Notes under the pieces: generated by a model
Told to the model about the DNA's origin: nothing
Database searches by the model: none
Seen by the model: only the letters and a program-made list of their open reading frames with translations
Shown: positions 17,356-26,431 of the stretch, in pieces
How positions within the stretch are numbered: the first letter of the stretch is position 1
Layout: each line of letters begins with the position of its first letter
Made by a program: the position numbers and the translations under genes
Assembly: GCA_964525995.1 (NCBI GenBank)
Contig: CAZGIM010000003.1
Span: 186,001 to 250,000 of the forward strand
Direction of reading: 5' to 3'
Length of the DNA stretch: 64,000 nucleotides
Origin: CAIVAT01 sp964525995
GTDB taxonomy: Bacteria; Bacteroidota; Bacteroidia; Bacteroidales; FEN-979

Positions 17356-19503
17356 CTATAACCGCAGTCGCAGGCTTACGAAAAACTCCCGGCCGGGAGC
17401 AGCCTGGTAACTGTTGTAATCGGGGCCGTTGTTGGGTTCGGTAAACCCGAAATACTGTTCATCGAACAGGTTCTTGCAGAACAGGCTGATATCGCCGCTC
17501 AGGTTACCCAACCGCCAGGCATATTTCAGGTTCGCATTGGCGACGGTAAAACCGGTCCGTTCACAGGAACTGCGCCTGATCCCGTTTTCAGTGTAATAAT
17601 TGTAGATGGAATCATCAACCTGGATGTACCATTTCGATTCATACTGTACGTTCAGGGTCAGGGTGAAATTCTTCAGGAACCTGACGGCAGCTTCTGCAGT
17701 AAGCACATGTTCGGGACACTGCGGAATCCAGTGACCACTGACACTGTCGGGGGATGTGTACCGGAAATGTGAATAAGCATAAGCCACATCAAACCGGAGA
17801 AAATCGAGGGGAGCGTACGACACGTAAGTTTCAACACCCAGGCGCCTGCTCTGGCCGATATTTCCGTAGAAAGCGGTATTGTTTCCCCTCCCGGGAACGC
17901 TGTATCGGTAAAACTCATCCTTCGAATTGATCAGGAATCCGGTTACATCATAATAAAAGGTCCGGCCAATCTCGCCTCTTACACCCAGTTCACCGCCCAT
18001 CGAGGTCGAAGGCTTTATCAGTTCGTTGAATCCGCCGTACTTGACAGGATTGTTGTAGAGTTCATCTTCGGTCGGGACCTGGAACCCCGAACCATAACTG
18101 GCATATATGTTTACAGCTTTGGCAATGTCGTATGCCAGCCCAATCCGGAAGGTGGGTTTCCCGAAGGTTTTGTTTTCACTGATCGTGGATGAATCCAGCC
18201 TGTTGTAAACATAGTCGTAGCGGAGGTTCAGCAGGGCATAGAGTTTTTTAGAGATGTCAAGCTTATCAATCAGGAATACCCCCAGGCTTCTCTGGCGGAT
18301 CACCTGGCTGATCAGCATCTTGTTGAGATCGAACACCTCTTCGCTCCAGTAACTGTCGACCCGGTTGTTGTTGATGTGGTCGCCATCCGGGACAGCAAAC
18401 AGATGCTCGGTCATCTTCATCGACTGGTAATCGGCTCCAAGACTGAAATGGTTGTACAGGTTCTCTCTCCCGAAATGAAGGTTGTACTGCGCCGTGATGC
18501 CGGGTGTAATAAAGGGTTTGAAGTCATCACCGTTGTTCGAGGTCTCCTGGTAATTGTTCATCCTGATGAATCCCCTGAGGGTAATGTCCTGGTTTTTGGT
18601 AAAACTGTACTTGATGATCGTGGCGCCCGTCAGACGCTGGGTCTTATGAAACTCGTTGTACCGGATCGCGTCGGTGTTGGCGGCACGATGGCCTACCGTA
18701 TCGTAACGACTCAGGTTGATTCCTTCCGAATTCTGGTTGAAATAGCTGGTGTAGGACAGCAACTGGGTTATTTTCAGTTTTTCCGAAGGTGTCCAGGTCA
18801 GCTTTTCACTCAGGTTGTCCGACATATACGACTGATGATCCCGGTAACCATGGCTTTGCGTATGCGAATAAGAGATCCGGTAATTTACATTTCCCTGCGT
18901 TCCGTCGACCTGTCCCAGAATCTTCCAGAAACCGTTCGAGCCGCCTGAAATATATAATGAGCTGTTGATAGGCTTTGTTCCGCCATCTTTGGTGGTAATG
19001 TTGATGATCCCGCCAGTGGAGCTTGCCCCGTACATGGAGGCAGAGAGTCCTTTGCAGACCTCCACATTTTTCACGGTTTCCCAATCTACATCGTACAAGT
19101 CGGGACAAAAACCGCCGGGTGTGTTGTTGGATATGCCGTCGATGTAAACCCCGATCCCGCGGAATCCACTCTCGGTAAGAACTCCCTGGCCACGAATATA
19201 AACATGGACCCTGGATCCGCCTGTGCCGTTGTCGATCCGCACGCCGGGAACGAGCCGGAGCGCATCATCTGCCGAAATGGTCTTTGAAAGCGCATTCAGC
19301 TTATCGTTCGTGACAACCGAAATCGCTGCCGGTATTTGCCTTAGGGGGATGTTCAGTCGCAGCGCGCTGATCACCACTTCGTTGAGGTTTTTAATAGCCA
19401 GGCTGTCCTGAACAAGGGGAGCCTGTTTCTGCTTTTCCTGTCCCGTTGCCCGGAACATGATAAACAACGAAAGAAAACATAATACGTATACTGGTTTCGT
19501 CAT
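17356..19503 (-). CDS. TonB-dependent receptor
   Basis: 715 residues from MTKPVYVLCFLSLF. Signal peptide 1-21 (ends RATGQ), a TonB box (LNEVVISA), plug domain from about 35 to 150 (ISADDALRLVPGVRIDNGTGG, VYIRGQG, GIGVYIDGI) and a 22-strand barrel ending in a terminal aromatic-type strand EFFVSLRLRL. No carboxypeptidase-like or STN domain. The barrel has siderophore/cobalamin-receptor features (YASYGSGFQVPTEDELYNNP), but the substrate cannot be fixed. A 21-codon upstream extension is open but lacks export features. It follows the small membrane-anchored gene at 19598 in the same direction with a 94-base gap. Confidence 0.92.
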   Translation of the reverse strand: MTKPVYVLCFLSLFIMFRATGQEKQKQAPLVQDSLAIKNLNEVVISALRLNIPLRQIPAAISVVTNDKLNALSKTISADDALRLVPGVRIDNGTGGSRVHVYIRGQGVLTESGFRGIGVYIDGISNNTPGGFCPDLYDVDWETVKNVEVCKGLSASMYGASSTGGIINITTKDGGTKPINSSLYISGGSNGFWKILGQVDGTQGNVNYRISYSHTQSHGYRDHQSYMSDNLSEKLTWTPSEKLKITQLLSYTSYFNQNSEGINLSRYDTVGHRAANTDAIRYNEFHKTQRLTGATIIKYSFTKNQDITLRGFIRMNNYQETSNNGDDFKPFITPGITAQYNLHFGRENLYNHFSLGADYQSMKMTEHLFAVPDGDHINNNRVDSYWSEEVFDLNKMLISQVIRQRSLGVFLIDKLDISKKLYALLNLRYDYVYNRLDSSTISENKTFGKPTFRIGLAYDIAKAVNIYASYGSGFQVPTEDELYNNPVKYGGFNELIKPSTSMGGELGVRGEIGRTFYYDVTGFLINSKDEFYRYSVPGRGNNTAFYGNIGQSRRLGVETYVSYAPLDFLRFDVAYAYSHFRYTSPDSVSGHWIPQCPEHVLTAEAAVRFLKNFTLTLNVQYESKWYIQVDDSIYNYYTENGIRRSSCERTGFTVANANLKYAWRLGNLSGDISLFCKNLFDEQYFGFTEPNNGPDYNSYQAAPGREFFVSLRLRL

Positions 19504-19597
19504 GGATAATTTATCTTTATAACGGGTGAATAAATAAATAAACCTGCATGTGAACCGAACATTCACACCAGGGAATTAAGGAATAAGGAAGATGGGA

Positions 19598-20128
19598 TTA
19601 GACCCGTTCAGGGGGAGGGGTGAAAAGGCCCAGGTAAACAGTTTCGAAATGGACTTTCATCTCCGGATATCTGAAGGCGCTGCCGGAGCGGCAGTCGGGA
19701 TTCGACCCCTGCTGCAGGAGTGCCTGGTTCACCAGGTTTTGCAATAAAGCCTGGACGGGGGCGCTCTGCTGTTGATGTCCTGTCCTGCGGCGTGTTTTCA
19801 TCATCAGGTTGAAATGGGCAAGCAGGGCCTCTTCCTTCCCGTCGTGCATACAATAAAAACATGCTGTGTCGCCGCTTTTTCGCTCAGTGATAATATCGTA
19901 AAGCCGGCCGAAATAAAAAAACTCCTTTTTACCGGCCCGTTTGAACGCGGGATCTTTGGCGGGGTTGACGATTTTCAGGATGACCATGTCGGCATGAACA
20001 TCACCCCTGCGGATCCGCGTTGCCATCTCTCGTTGCAACAGGAACCGGTTACATTTAAAAATAACCAGATAACCCATGGTGTTAAGCAGGAATGCAAGCA
20101 AAACGGCTATGACAATAATCCTTTTCAA
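19598..20128 (-). CDS. Small membrane-anchored protein of unknown function
   Basis: 176 residues with an N-terminal membrane segment (IIVIAVLLAFLLNTMGYLVIF) then a basic helix (RFLLQREMATRIRRGD) and a soluble part with CFYC near residue 91. Similar short proteins with an NTMGY-like segment are found beside TonB receptors in Bacteroidota (recollection, not verified). Its ATG overlaps the stop codon of the BNR gene by four bases, so the two are translationally coupled, and the TonB receptor follows. Possible partner in receptor function; not known. Confidence 0.75.
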   Translation of the reverse strand: MKRIIVIAVLLAFLLNTMGYLVIFKCNRFLLQREMATRIRRGDVHADMVILKIVNPAKDPAFKRAGKKEFFYFGRLYDIITERKSGDTACFYCMHDGKEEALLAHFNLMMKTRRRTGHQQQSAPVQALLQNLVNQALLQQGSNPDCRSGSAFRYPEMKVHFETVYLGLFTPPPERV

Positions 20129-23100
20129 GGCGCCTGTTTTCGGATGATCAGCTTCCGGGTGATCGGAGTTCCCGATGTCGTTACAGTCAGCAAATATACA
20201 CCATCGGGAGCAGTATTCAGATTGATTTTTTTCATCCAGGTTGCCGGATGGCGGTCGATGATTTCATGAAATACGACCGACCCATTTGCATCGTGGATGA
20301 TCAGGGTGACGGGTTCATCCGCCAGTGTGTGCATCCCGATCAGGAACTGGCCATTTCCCGGGTTGGGCCATACCCGGATGGTTTGCAGTTGCGGCTCCTC
20401 AATACCCGTGCAGTTTTTAAAGGTGATCACGACGGAATCCTTTGCGGAACAGGAGAAGCGGTTCGTGACGGTAAGGCGATACCAGTAACTTCCCATCCCG
20501 CCAGTCACTGCCGTATCGACCGTGATCTCCGGCGTGGTCATCTCCCCGGGGATCCACTGGTAGGTTGCAATCCCGGTGGTATCGGCAGCGAGGAGGATCG
20601 CGTTGCCGGCACATACGGTATCGTAAGGCGAAACCGTGATGAAGGCGTGTGGCAATGGATGGATGGTGATCATCTTGTTCTTTGCCGTGCTGCCATAGGT
20701 TCCGTATCCGGTAAGCCTGAGGGTAACGGTTCCCCCGATGATGTCGAGGGTTCCGGGGGTATAAATGGTATTCAGCGCGGTGTCGTTGGCAAAGTGGCCG
20801 TCGCCGCCGGTATTCCACCTGATCGAATCGTACTGCGATGCCGTTGCCTGAAGCGTTACCTGCCTACCGGCGCACAAGGTGTCGGCCGGACCGGGATCGA
20901 CGGAGGGCAGCACAGGAGGCGGGAAGGCGATGAAATCGACCCAGGCTTTATCGAGCCCGTAAGCAAAGGCCAGATCCTTGCGATAGATCCATTTGTACTG
21001 GTGCGATCCGGCGGCAACCGGAAAGGCTGCCCGCGTCCATGGATTCTCTCCCGACCATTGTCCCTGCATGAAGTTGTCGATCATGAAGATCAGGAAGTCA
21101 TATCCCGGTTCGCTCGAGGTTCGGAAGTAAAACGAGATCGAATCATCGGCAGCCGATTCATAGGTGACGAACATCTGGGAGCTCTGGTAGTCGGAGATGG
21201 CCCCCGACTGCGCACAATAACTGCCTTCCCAGGGATTTAAATCGGTGATGGTCCAGGGAAGGGTGCCCATCTGCTGCCAGGGAAACCGGTCGAAGGTGTG
21301 GCTTTCCCAGTCTTCGGCCACCACGCCGATGATCTCGCGAAAGCTGCCCTGTGCCTGATATCCTCCCGACACCACCCGGTAATCGAGGGTCACACCGCTG
21401 CCCCGGGGCGCACCGGCATCAACCACCGCCCTGAATGCCGACTGTTTTCCGGCTCCGGGTTGCAGGTCGCCCAGTAAGATCGTGTCTGTAAGCAGGGTGA
21501 TATAGGGTGATACCAGAGTGATATGCGCCATCGTGTTGTGACAGACGAAGTCGCCGGTGTTAGCCGTGGTAAAGACCAGGTTGACCGTCTCGCCCGGGTC
21601 CATCCGGCCATTGGAATTTCCGGCGGTGTCGGTCACCGCCAATCCTGTGATCTGTAATGCGGGAGCTTGTGATTCCACGGCGAAGTGGCTGAACCACACC
21701 GAGTCGGGCGTCGAGGCAATGACGTCGAACCGTACCGGCACCCCGTCGGGGATGGTATCGGACACCTTCAACGTGAATCCGTTTGCCACCTTCTTTACCT
21801 CGCTGGCATTAATGGCGCCATAAAACTCCGTGCTGTCGGTGATCACAACATACGGGGAAGGGGAGGAGATCTGCGCAGTGACCTCCTGTGCCGGCTGGTC
21901 GCCGATATTCTTCAAACCGAGCGTCAGATAAAGGGAGTCGCCAAAGGTCAGCCCCCCGGACTCACGGTTCCGGAACCTTGTGGATGTTGTAGGTTCCCCA
22001 TTTATTATTGTTCCTGTGACGGGTGACTTCAGGAAGATCACGGGAGCCAGGGAGTCGGAATAATAGACCACCCACGGCTGATTGGGATTCGGGCCCAGGT
22101 CGAAGGGTGAGACGTACGACATGGCCCTGCCATCGTGGTTGCTGGTAAAGATGGGATAAACCTTCATATTCCGCGACTGGATACCGATATAATCGCCAAA
22201 ATAGTTGTAGGGCAGTCCGGGAATCGGCTCCGGAGTGAACTGGTAGTCGCTCACCTGGAAGTCGGTCCAGGAAAGGCCGCCATCCCACGAGCAGGAAACA
22301 TAAACGGTGACTTCGGCCGGACCCGTGTCGCGGTCGTCGTAATAAACCACGCACAGTCCGCCGGTTACCGGATCGCAGGTGATCCAGGGGAAAAAGTGCT
22401 GTTTGCCTAAACCGGACGGATCCTGGTTCACCCGGATGGGGGTTGACCAGGTATCACCGCCGTCGGTGCTGCGGATCAGGTAAATGTCGATATCGGTGCC
22501 GGTGTTGACGCCCGGGAAGCCCACATTGGGAAAGACCACGTAGAGTGTACCCCGGTGGGGACCGGTACTGTTATCAACCGCCATGGATGGAAAGGCGTTG
22601 ACACGCATCTGTTTTGCAGTGAGGGATGCCCTTATCCCTTTTATGTTGTTGATGATTCTGACGGCCGGGGTGAAAATCCCGCCGCCATCCAGCGACTTGG
22701 AAAAGCCGATGGCTGTTTCGTCGGCCGGCCAGGCGTCGTAGATGCTCCACACCGCGTAAACCTCACCTGAGGGGCCGGTGTGCATGTTAACGCCGTGGTT
22801 CAGTACCAGGGCGCCGGCCCCCTGGCTGATCCCTACCGGCGAAGACCAGGAGAGCCCGTGGTTAGCCGACCGGGAAACCTGAATCTGATTGCTGTCGGGC
22901 GACCCGGTCATAAAGTTGGTCCAGGCATCATAAAGATAGCCTTCATAAGGACTTCCCGGGGTGTTATCGATCCACAAATGATTCTTGTCGAGCAATCCGT
23001 CGCCCGCAACCGGACCGTTGGCAACGACGACCCGGGTCCACGTCTTTCCCTTGTTTTTGCTGTAAGAGACCGATTGTCCCGACCCCGCGTCGATTTTTCC

Positions 23101-23709
23101 GACATACCACCAGCCGTTGGTACCGATGGCAGTTGCCGGGTCGCCGCCGTTAACGCCGCCTGCTCCAAGGGTTGTTCCCTTCCAGCTCTGCCCCTGGTCG
23201 GCCGTGTATAAAGCATCGGCGCCATAAAGGGTTTCGGCATAGCCCACGATCCAACTGCTCGAGTTGTTGCTGTTCAGTGCTACCGACTCATCCGCCGGAT
23301 CGATGAACACCGAGTTCTCGCTCTGGGTCACCTCTGTTTCGCCGGTCACCGGAATGTCGGGAGAAGAAAAATTGAGTGAATGAGTGAATGAGTGAATGAG
23401 TGAATTATTTTCCCTAATTCCAAATTCCCAATGCCCAACGCCTGACTTTAGCATTTTTACCGGTTTGTACACCCTGATCTCCTTCCCGGTAAAAGTTCCG
23501 GGAGGTACCTTTGCTTTTGGGCTGGGCAAAACATATCCCTTTTTTATCATCCGCCGCCAGTATCCCATGTTGTCGATCCGCGTATCAACTTTCCCCTTGC
23601 CGGCCGGGGTGACCTCCACCATGACGCGGGGTTCCTGTGCGCTGACAGGAGGAAGCATAATCAACAACAACAGTATGGTCAAAGAAATGGTCAGTCTGTT
23701 TCTCTTCAT
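20125..23709 (-). CDS. Secreted BNR-repeat (sialidase-fold) protein with type IX sorting domain
   Basis: 1194 residues from MKRNRLTISLTILLLL with a clear signal peptide (cut after VSAQ). Residues ~140-580 form a sialidase-like propeller with Asp-box repeats: SKNKGKTW, SANHGLSW, SLDGGGIF, STDGGDTW and SWDGGLSW. No active-site arginine triad can be assigned, so hydrolase activity is not claimed. Residues ~600-790 are CARDB-like adhesion modules, then a jelly-roll-like part and PKD-like domains. The C-terminal ~80 residues (IRVWPNPGNGQFLIG ... RKLIIRKQ) are a type A type IX secretion signal. Residues about 89-116 are encoded by an intergenic-type composite repeat inserted in frame. Coupled to the 176-residue gene downstream. 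Confidence 0.88.
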   Translation of the reverse strand: MKRNRLTISLTILLLLIMLPPVSAQEPRVMVEVTPAGKGKVDTRIDNMGYWRRMIKKGYVLPSPKAKVPPGTFTGKEIRVYKPVKMLKSGVGHWEFGIRENNSLIHSFTHSLNFSSPDIPVTGETEVTQSENSVFIDPADESVALNSNNSSSWIVGYAETLYGADALYTADQGQSWKGTTLGAGGVNGGDPATAIGTNGWWYVGKIDAGSGQSVSYSKNKGKTWTRVVVANGPVAGDGLLDKNHLWIDNTPGSPYEGYLYDAWTNFMTGSPDSNQIQVSRSANHGLSWSSPVGISQGAGALVLNHGVNMHTGPSGEVYAVWSIYDAWPADETAIGFSKSLDGGGIFTPAVRIINNIKGIRASLTAKQMRVNAFPSMAVDNSTGPHRGTLYVVFPNVGFPGVNTGTDIDIYLIRSTDGGDTWSTPIRVNQDPSGLGKQHFFPWITCDPVTGGLCVVYYDDRDTGPAEVTVYVSCSWDGGLSWTDFQVSDYQFTPEPIPGLPYNYFGDYIGIQSRNMKVYPIFTSNHDGRAMSYVSPFDLGPNPNQPWVVYYSDSLAPVIFLKSPVTGTIINGEPTTSTRFRNRESGGLTFGDSLYLTLGLKNIGDQPAQEVTAQISSPSPYVVITDSTEFYGAINASEVKKVANGFTLKVSDTIPDGVPVRFDVIASTPDSVWFSHFAVESQAPALQITGLAVTDTAGNSNGRMDPGETVNLVFTTANTGDFVCHNTMAHITLVSPYITLLTDTILLGDLQPGAGKQSAFRAVVDAGAPRGSGVTLDYRVVSGGYQAQGSFREIIGVVAEDWESHTFDRFPWQQMGTLPWTITDLNPWEGSYCAQSGAISDYQSSQMFVTYESAADDSISFYFRTSSEPGYDFLIFMIDNFMQGQWSGENPWTRAAFPVAAGSHQYKWIYRKDLAFAYGLDKAWVDFIAFPPPVLPSVDPGPADTLCAGRQVTLQATASQYDSIRWNTGGDGHFANDTALNTIYTPGTLDIIGGTVTLRLTGYGTYGSTAKNKMITIHPLPHAFITVSPYDTVCAGNAILLAADTTGIATYQWIPGEMTTPEITVDTAVTGGMGSYWYRLTVTNRFSCSAKDSVVITFKNCTGIEEPQLQTIRVWPNPGNGQFLIGMHTLADEPVTLIIHDANGSVVFHEIIDRHPATWMKKINLNTAPDGVYLLTVTTSGTPITRKLIIRKQAP
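23373..23445. repeat. Composite repeat inside the BNR gene, read in frame
   Basis: Four GAGTGAAT units followed by the CCCTAATTCCAAATTCCCA and ATGCCCAACGCCTGA words that otherwise occur only between genes (compare 11075, 31205, 31930 and 40108). On the coding strand it yields GVGHWEFGIRENNSLIHSF and HSLNF. Confidence 0.85.
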
Positions 23710-23833
23710 GGTGGGCGGATTCCGTATTGATCCGATAAAATTACGACAATTTCGCCGGGACTGAAAGTTATCACATTCAGTTTTTTCGAATAGAAGGATT
23801 CTGATGGCGTCGGAACATTTCCCCATTATCTGT

Positions 23834-23841
23834 TATCTTTG
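23834..23841 (+). promoter_or_regulatory. -7 box of the CNNM/CorC gene (TATCTTTG)
   Basis: Exact TAnnTTTG match 17 bases before the ATG at 23858. Confidence 0.5.
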
Positions 23842-23857
23842 TATCAAAACAGCCGTC

Positions 23858-25153
23858 ATGCTCTCAGCAATTGTCATACTTTTAGTCCTCTTCCTTATCA
23901 ACGGACTCTTCGTGATGGCCGAGATCAGCCTGGTTTCGGCACGGAAGTCGAAGCTCGACCTTGACGCCCAGAAGGGCGACCGTGCCTCGCGATTGGCCCT
24001 TGAGAATGCTAACGCACCCACCCGGATTCTGTCGACCATCCAGATCGCCATCACCCTCATCGGGATCCTCACCGGGGTTTTCTCCAGCGATGCGATCACT
24101 GCCCGGATGTCGGAAGTACTCTGCAATGCCGGCCTCTCACAGACCTGGAGCGAAAACCTCTCCCTGACCCTGGTCGTCCTTATCGTGACCTATATCTCGA
24201 TGGTTATCGGCGAGCTGGTTCCCAAACGCATCGGACTCATGAATGCCGAACGTATCGCCCGGCTGATGGTGCGCCCCATGATCTTCGTCTCGACCGTTAC
24301 CTGGCCCTTCACCTGGCTTCTAACACGTACCACCGACCTTATCCTGCGTATGATCCCGGTAAAGCCATCACCCGAATCGCGGGTCACCGAAGAGGAGATC
24401 AAAGCCATGGTACAGGAGGGGGCCGACGACGGCGAAGTGCAGGAGATCGAACAGGATATCGTTGAACGGGTGTTTCATTTGGGCGACCGTAAGATATCTT
24501 CGCTGATGACCCACCACAGCGACCTGGTATGGATCGACCTCAACGACCCGCCAGAGGAGATACGCCGCAAGATTGGCGACCAACTTCACTCGGTATATCC
24601 GGTGTGCGAAGACGACCTCGATAACGTGAAGGGGGTGCTCTACATCAAAGATCTTATCGTTCAAAACCTTCGCGATGAAGCCTTCAGCCTGGGAGGGATG
24701 ATCAGGCCGGCTCAGTTCATCCTCGAGACCATCACCGCCTATGAAGCCCTCGAATATTTCAAACTGCAGAAGATACACTACGGACTGGTAGTCGATGAGT
24801 ACGGGTCGACCGTGGGGATGGTGACCCTCAACGACATTCTGGAGGCGCTGGTGGGCGATTTCAACGAACCCAGTCCCGACGAGCCCCGCCTCACCCCACG
24901 CGATGACGGGTCTTGGCTGGCCGACGGACAGATGTCGTTCTACGAATTTGCCTATGAGCTTAACATCCAGGGATTTGATAAGTCGAAGATCAAATTCGAC
25001 ACCCTCGCCGGACTCGCGATGAGCATCCTGCGTCACATCCCCGAACCCGGCGAAAAGTTTACCTGGAAAGAGTATGAATTCGAGGTAGTCGATCTCGACG
25101 GCAACAGGATAGATAAACTACTTGTGAAGAAAAATGAAGTAACGGAAGAATAA
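23858..25153 (+). CDS. CNNM/HlyC-CorC family membrane protein with CBS pair
   Basis: 431 residues. Residues 1-190 are a DUF21/CNNM transmembrane domain (four hydrophobic segments; LFVMAEISLVSARKSKL and the ELVPKRIGLMNAERIA motif). Residues ~200-320 are a CBS pair with the IVERVFHLGDRKISSLMTH lead-in and GLVVDEYGSTVGMVTLNDIL. The last ~85 residues are the CorC_HlyC domain (DGQMSFYEFAYELNI). Probably a magnesium or other divalent cation exporter of the inner membrane. An upstream ATG (23804) would add 18 residues across the promoter and is rejected. Confidence 0.92.
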   Translation: MLSAIVILLVLFLINGLFVMAEISLVSARKSKLDLDAQKGDRASRLALENANAPTRILSTIQIAITLIGILTGVFSSDAITARMSEVLCNAGLSQTWSENLSLTLVVLIVTYISMVIGELVPKRIGLMNAERIARLMVRPMIFVSTVTWPFTWLLTRTTDLILRMIPVKPSPESRVTEEEIKAMVQEGADDGEVQEIEQDIVERVFHLGDRKISSLMTHHSDLVWIDLNDPPEEIRRKIGDQLHSVYPVCEDDLDNVKGVLYIKDLIVQNLRDEAFSLGGMIRPAQFILETITAYEALEYFKLQKIHYGLVVDEYGSTVGMVTLNDILEALVGDFNEPSPDEPRLTPRDDGSWLADGQMSFYEFAYELNIQGFDKSKIKFDTLAGLAMSILRHIPEPGEKFTWKEYEFEVVDLDGNRIDKLLVKKNEVTEE

Positions 25154-25164
25154 TGAAAAAGGAT

Positions 25165-25240
25165 TAAAAGTGCCGCATTAGGAATAAGATTGTAGCGTGC
25201 CGCATCAGGAATAAAATTGTAAAGTGCCGCATTAGGAAAT
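25165..25240. repeat. Three direct copies of an AGTGCCGCATTAGGAATAA unit
   Basis: Units begin at about 25168, 25195 and 25222 with a period near 27-28 bases; the second has CATCAGG in place of CATTAGG and the third ends early. No coding content. Confidence 0.75.
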
Positions 25241-25272
25241 TCACGTTATGAAAATCGAGGAATGAGCGTTAA

Positions 25273-25318
25273 AAACTGCGGAGTGTTTGAGGAGCGAAGC
25301 GACGAGTTTCCGCAGTTT
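25273..25318. repeat. Hairpin with 10-bp perfect arms (AAACTGCGGA)
   Basis: Arms 25273-25282 and 25309-25318 are exact reverse complements around a loop containing GAGCGAAGCGACGAG, itself nearly palindromic. Resembles the REP-like hairpins common between Bacteroidota genes. Confidence 0.65.
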
Positions 25319-25370
25319 AGCGAATGACGATGATTTTTAGTGAATTTCCGGAAGCGGTGAGTTTTCTTTG

Positions 25371-25453
25371 CTTCTTTCTTTTGATGGCAGCAAAAGAAAG
25401 AAGAGATAGCAGCAAAAGAAAGAAGGAATAGCAGCAAAAGAAAGAAGAAATAG
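25371..25453. repeat. 13-bp perfect hairpin and 22-bp tandem repeat (AGCAGCAAAAGAAAGAAG)
   Basis: Arms 25371-25383 and 25391-25403 (CTTCTTTCTTTTG) are exact reverse complements with a 7-base loop. The right arm is the first of three 22-base tandem copies (25386-25407, 25408-25429, 25430-25451). Fills the gap before the glycosyltransferase. Confidence 0.8.
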
Positions 25454-25477
25454 TGAGTTTCATTTGAAAATCTCATC

Positions 25478-26227
25478 GTGATCCACCAAAAAAAGATCGT
25501 CGTCGTCCTGCCGGCATACAATGCCGAAAAAACATTGGAGCAAACCATCGGGGAGATCCCCGCGGAGGTGGTCGACGAGCTCATCCTGGTTGACGATGCG
25601 AGCCGGGATGCCACGGTTGACACGGCCCGCCGGCTTCCCATCCACCATGTGATTCGTCATGAGCACAACAGGGGGTATGGCGCAAACCAGAAGACCTGTT
25701 ATGATTTTGCGCTGCAGTCGGGCGCCGACATCGTGATCATGCTCCATCCCGATTATCAGTACACCCCCAAACTGATCACGGCGATGGCTCACCTCATTGC
25801 CGAAGGGGTTTATCCTGTGGTGATCGGGTCGCGAATCCTGGGAAAAGGCGCCTTGCGCGGCGGGATGCCCCGTTACAAGTATTTCTTCAACCGGGTTCTG
25901 ACCCTGATCCAGAACCTGTTGATGAACGAAAAATTATCGGAATACCACACCGGCTACCGGGCCTTCTCGCGCGAAGTACTCGAAACCATCAACTACCCGG
26001 CCAACTCCGACGATTTCGTCTTCGACAATCAGATGCTTGCCCAAATTCTTTGTCATGGCTTTCAGATCGGCGAGATCTCCTGTCCGACCCGCTACTTCCC
26101 CGAAGCCTCCTCCATCAGCTTTCGCCGAAGTCTCCGGTATGGCCGGGGCGTGCTAGTCACCACCCTGATGTACCTGATTCATAAGACACGGATCATCTCC
26201 TTTCCTATTTTCAGGAGAAGAAGTTGA
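25478..26227 (+). CDS. Glycosyltransferase family 2, dolichol-phosphate-mannose-synthase-like
   Basis: 249 residues from a GTG. GT-A fold: VVLPAYNAEKTLEQTI at the N-terminus, LVDDASRDATVDTA with the nucleotide-binding acidic residues, HNRGYGANQKTCYDFA, and a DXD-like HPDYQY at about 90. No C-terminal membrane segments, unlike full DPM-type enzymes, but a basic tail (FPIFRRRS). Probably transfers a sugar from an NDP- donor to a lipid or glycan acceptor on the cytosolic face. It stands alone between repeat blocks, so the pathway is not indicated by context. Confidence 0.87.
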   Translation: MIHQKKIVVVLPAYNAEKTLEQTIGEIPAEVVDELILVDDASRDATVDTARRLPIHHVIRHEHNRGYGANQKTCYDFALQSGADIVIMLHPDYQYTPKLITAMAHLIAEGVYPVVIGSRILGKGALRGGMPRYKYFFNRVLTLIQNLLMNEKLSEYHTGYRAFSREVLETINYPANSDDFVFDNQMLAQILCHGFQIGEISCPTRYFPEASSISFRRSLRYGRGVLVTTLMYLIHKTRIISFPIFRRRS

Positions 26228-26400
26228 ACAGGCGGACAGGTGGACCAGTGGACCAGCGGACTAGTGGACCAGTGAAAATGGAAAACGGAAAACGGGAAAA
26301 AGATTGGTGAAGTTCAATCAATCAGTCAATCAGTCAATCAGTCAATCAGTCAATCGGTAATTCACTCATTCACCCATTCACTCAATCACTCATTTTATAA
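26228..26400. repeat. Composite repeat block (GGACCAGTG, CAGTCAAT, ATTCACTC units)
   Basis: GGACAGGT/GGACCAGT/GGACCAGC units, then GAAAACGG units, then five CAATCAGT units and four ATTCACTC-type units. Sits between convergent genes. Confidence 0.85.
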
Positions 26401-26431
26401 ATGAAACGGGGGACGGTGTTGGTTACCGTTG

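Noticed and set aside
18376..18948. 190-codon plus-strand open frame opposite the TonB receptor
   Set aside because: Antisense shadow; no start context and no domain.
20248..21240. 330-codon plus-strand open frame opposite the BNR gene
   Set aside because: Antisense shadow with Gly/Arg/Asp-rich translation; the minus strand has Asp boxes and a T9SS signal.
20125..23709. Calling the BNR protein a sialidase
   Set aside because: Asp boxes are present but the arginine triad and other active-site residues cannot be assigned; many BNR proteins are not enzymes.
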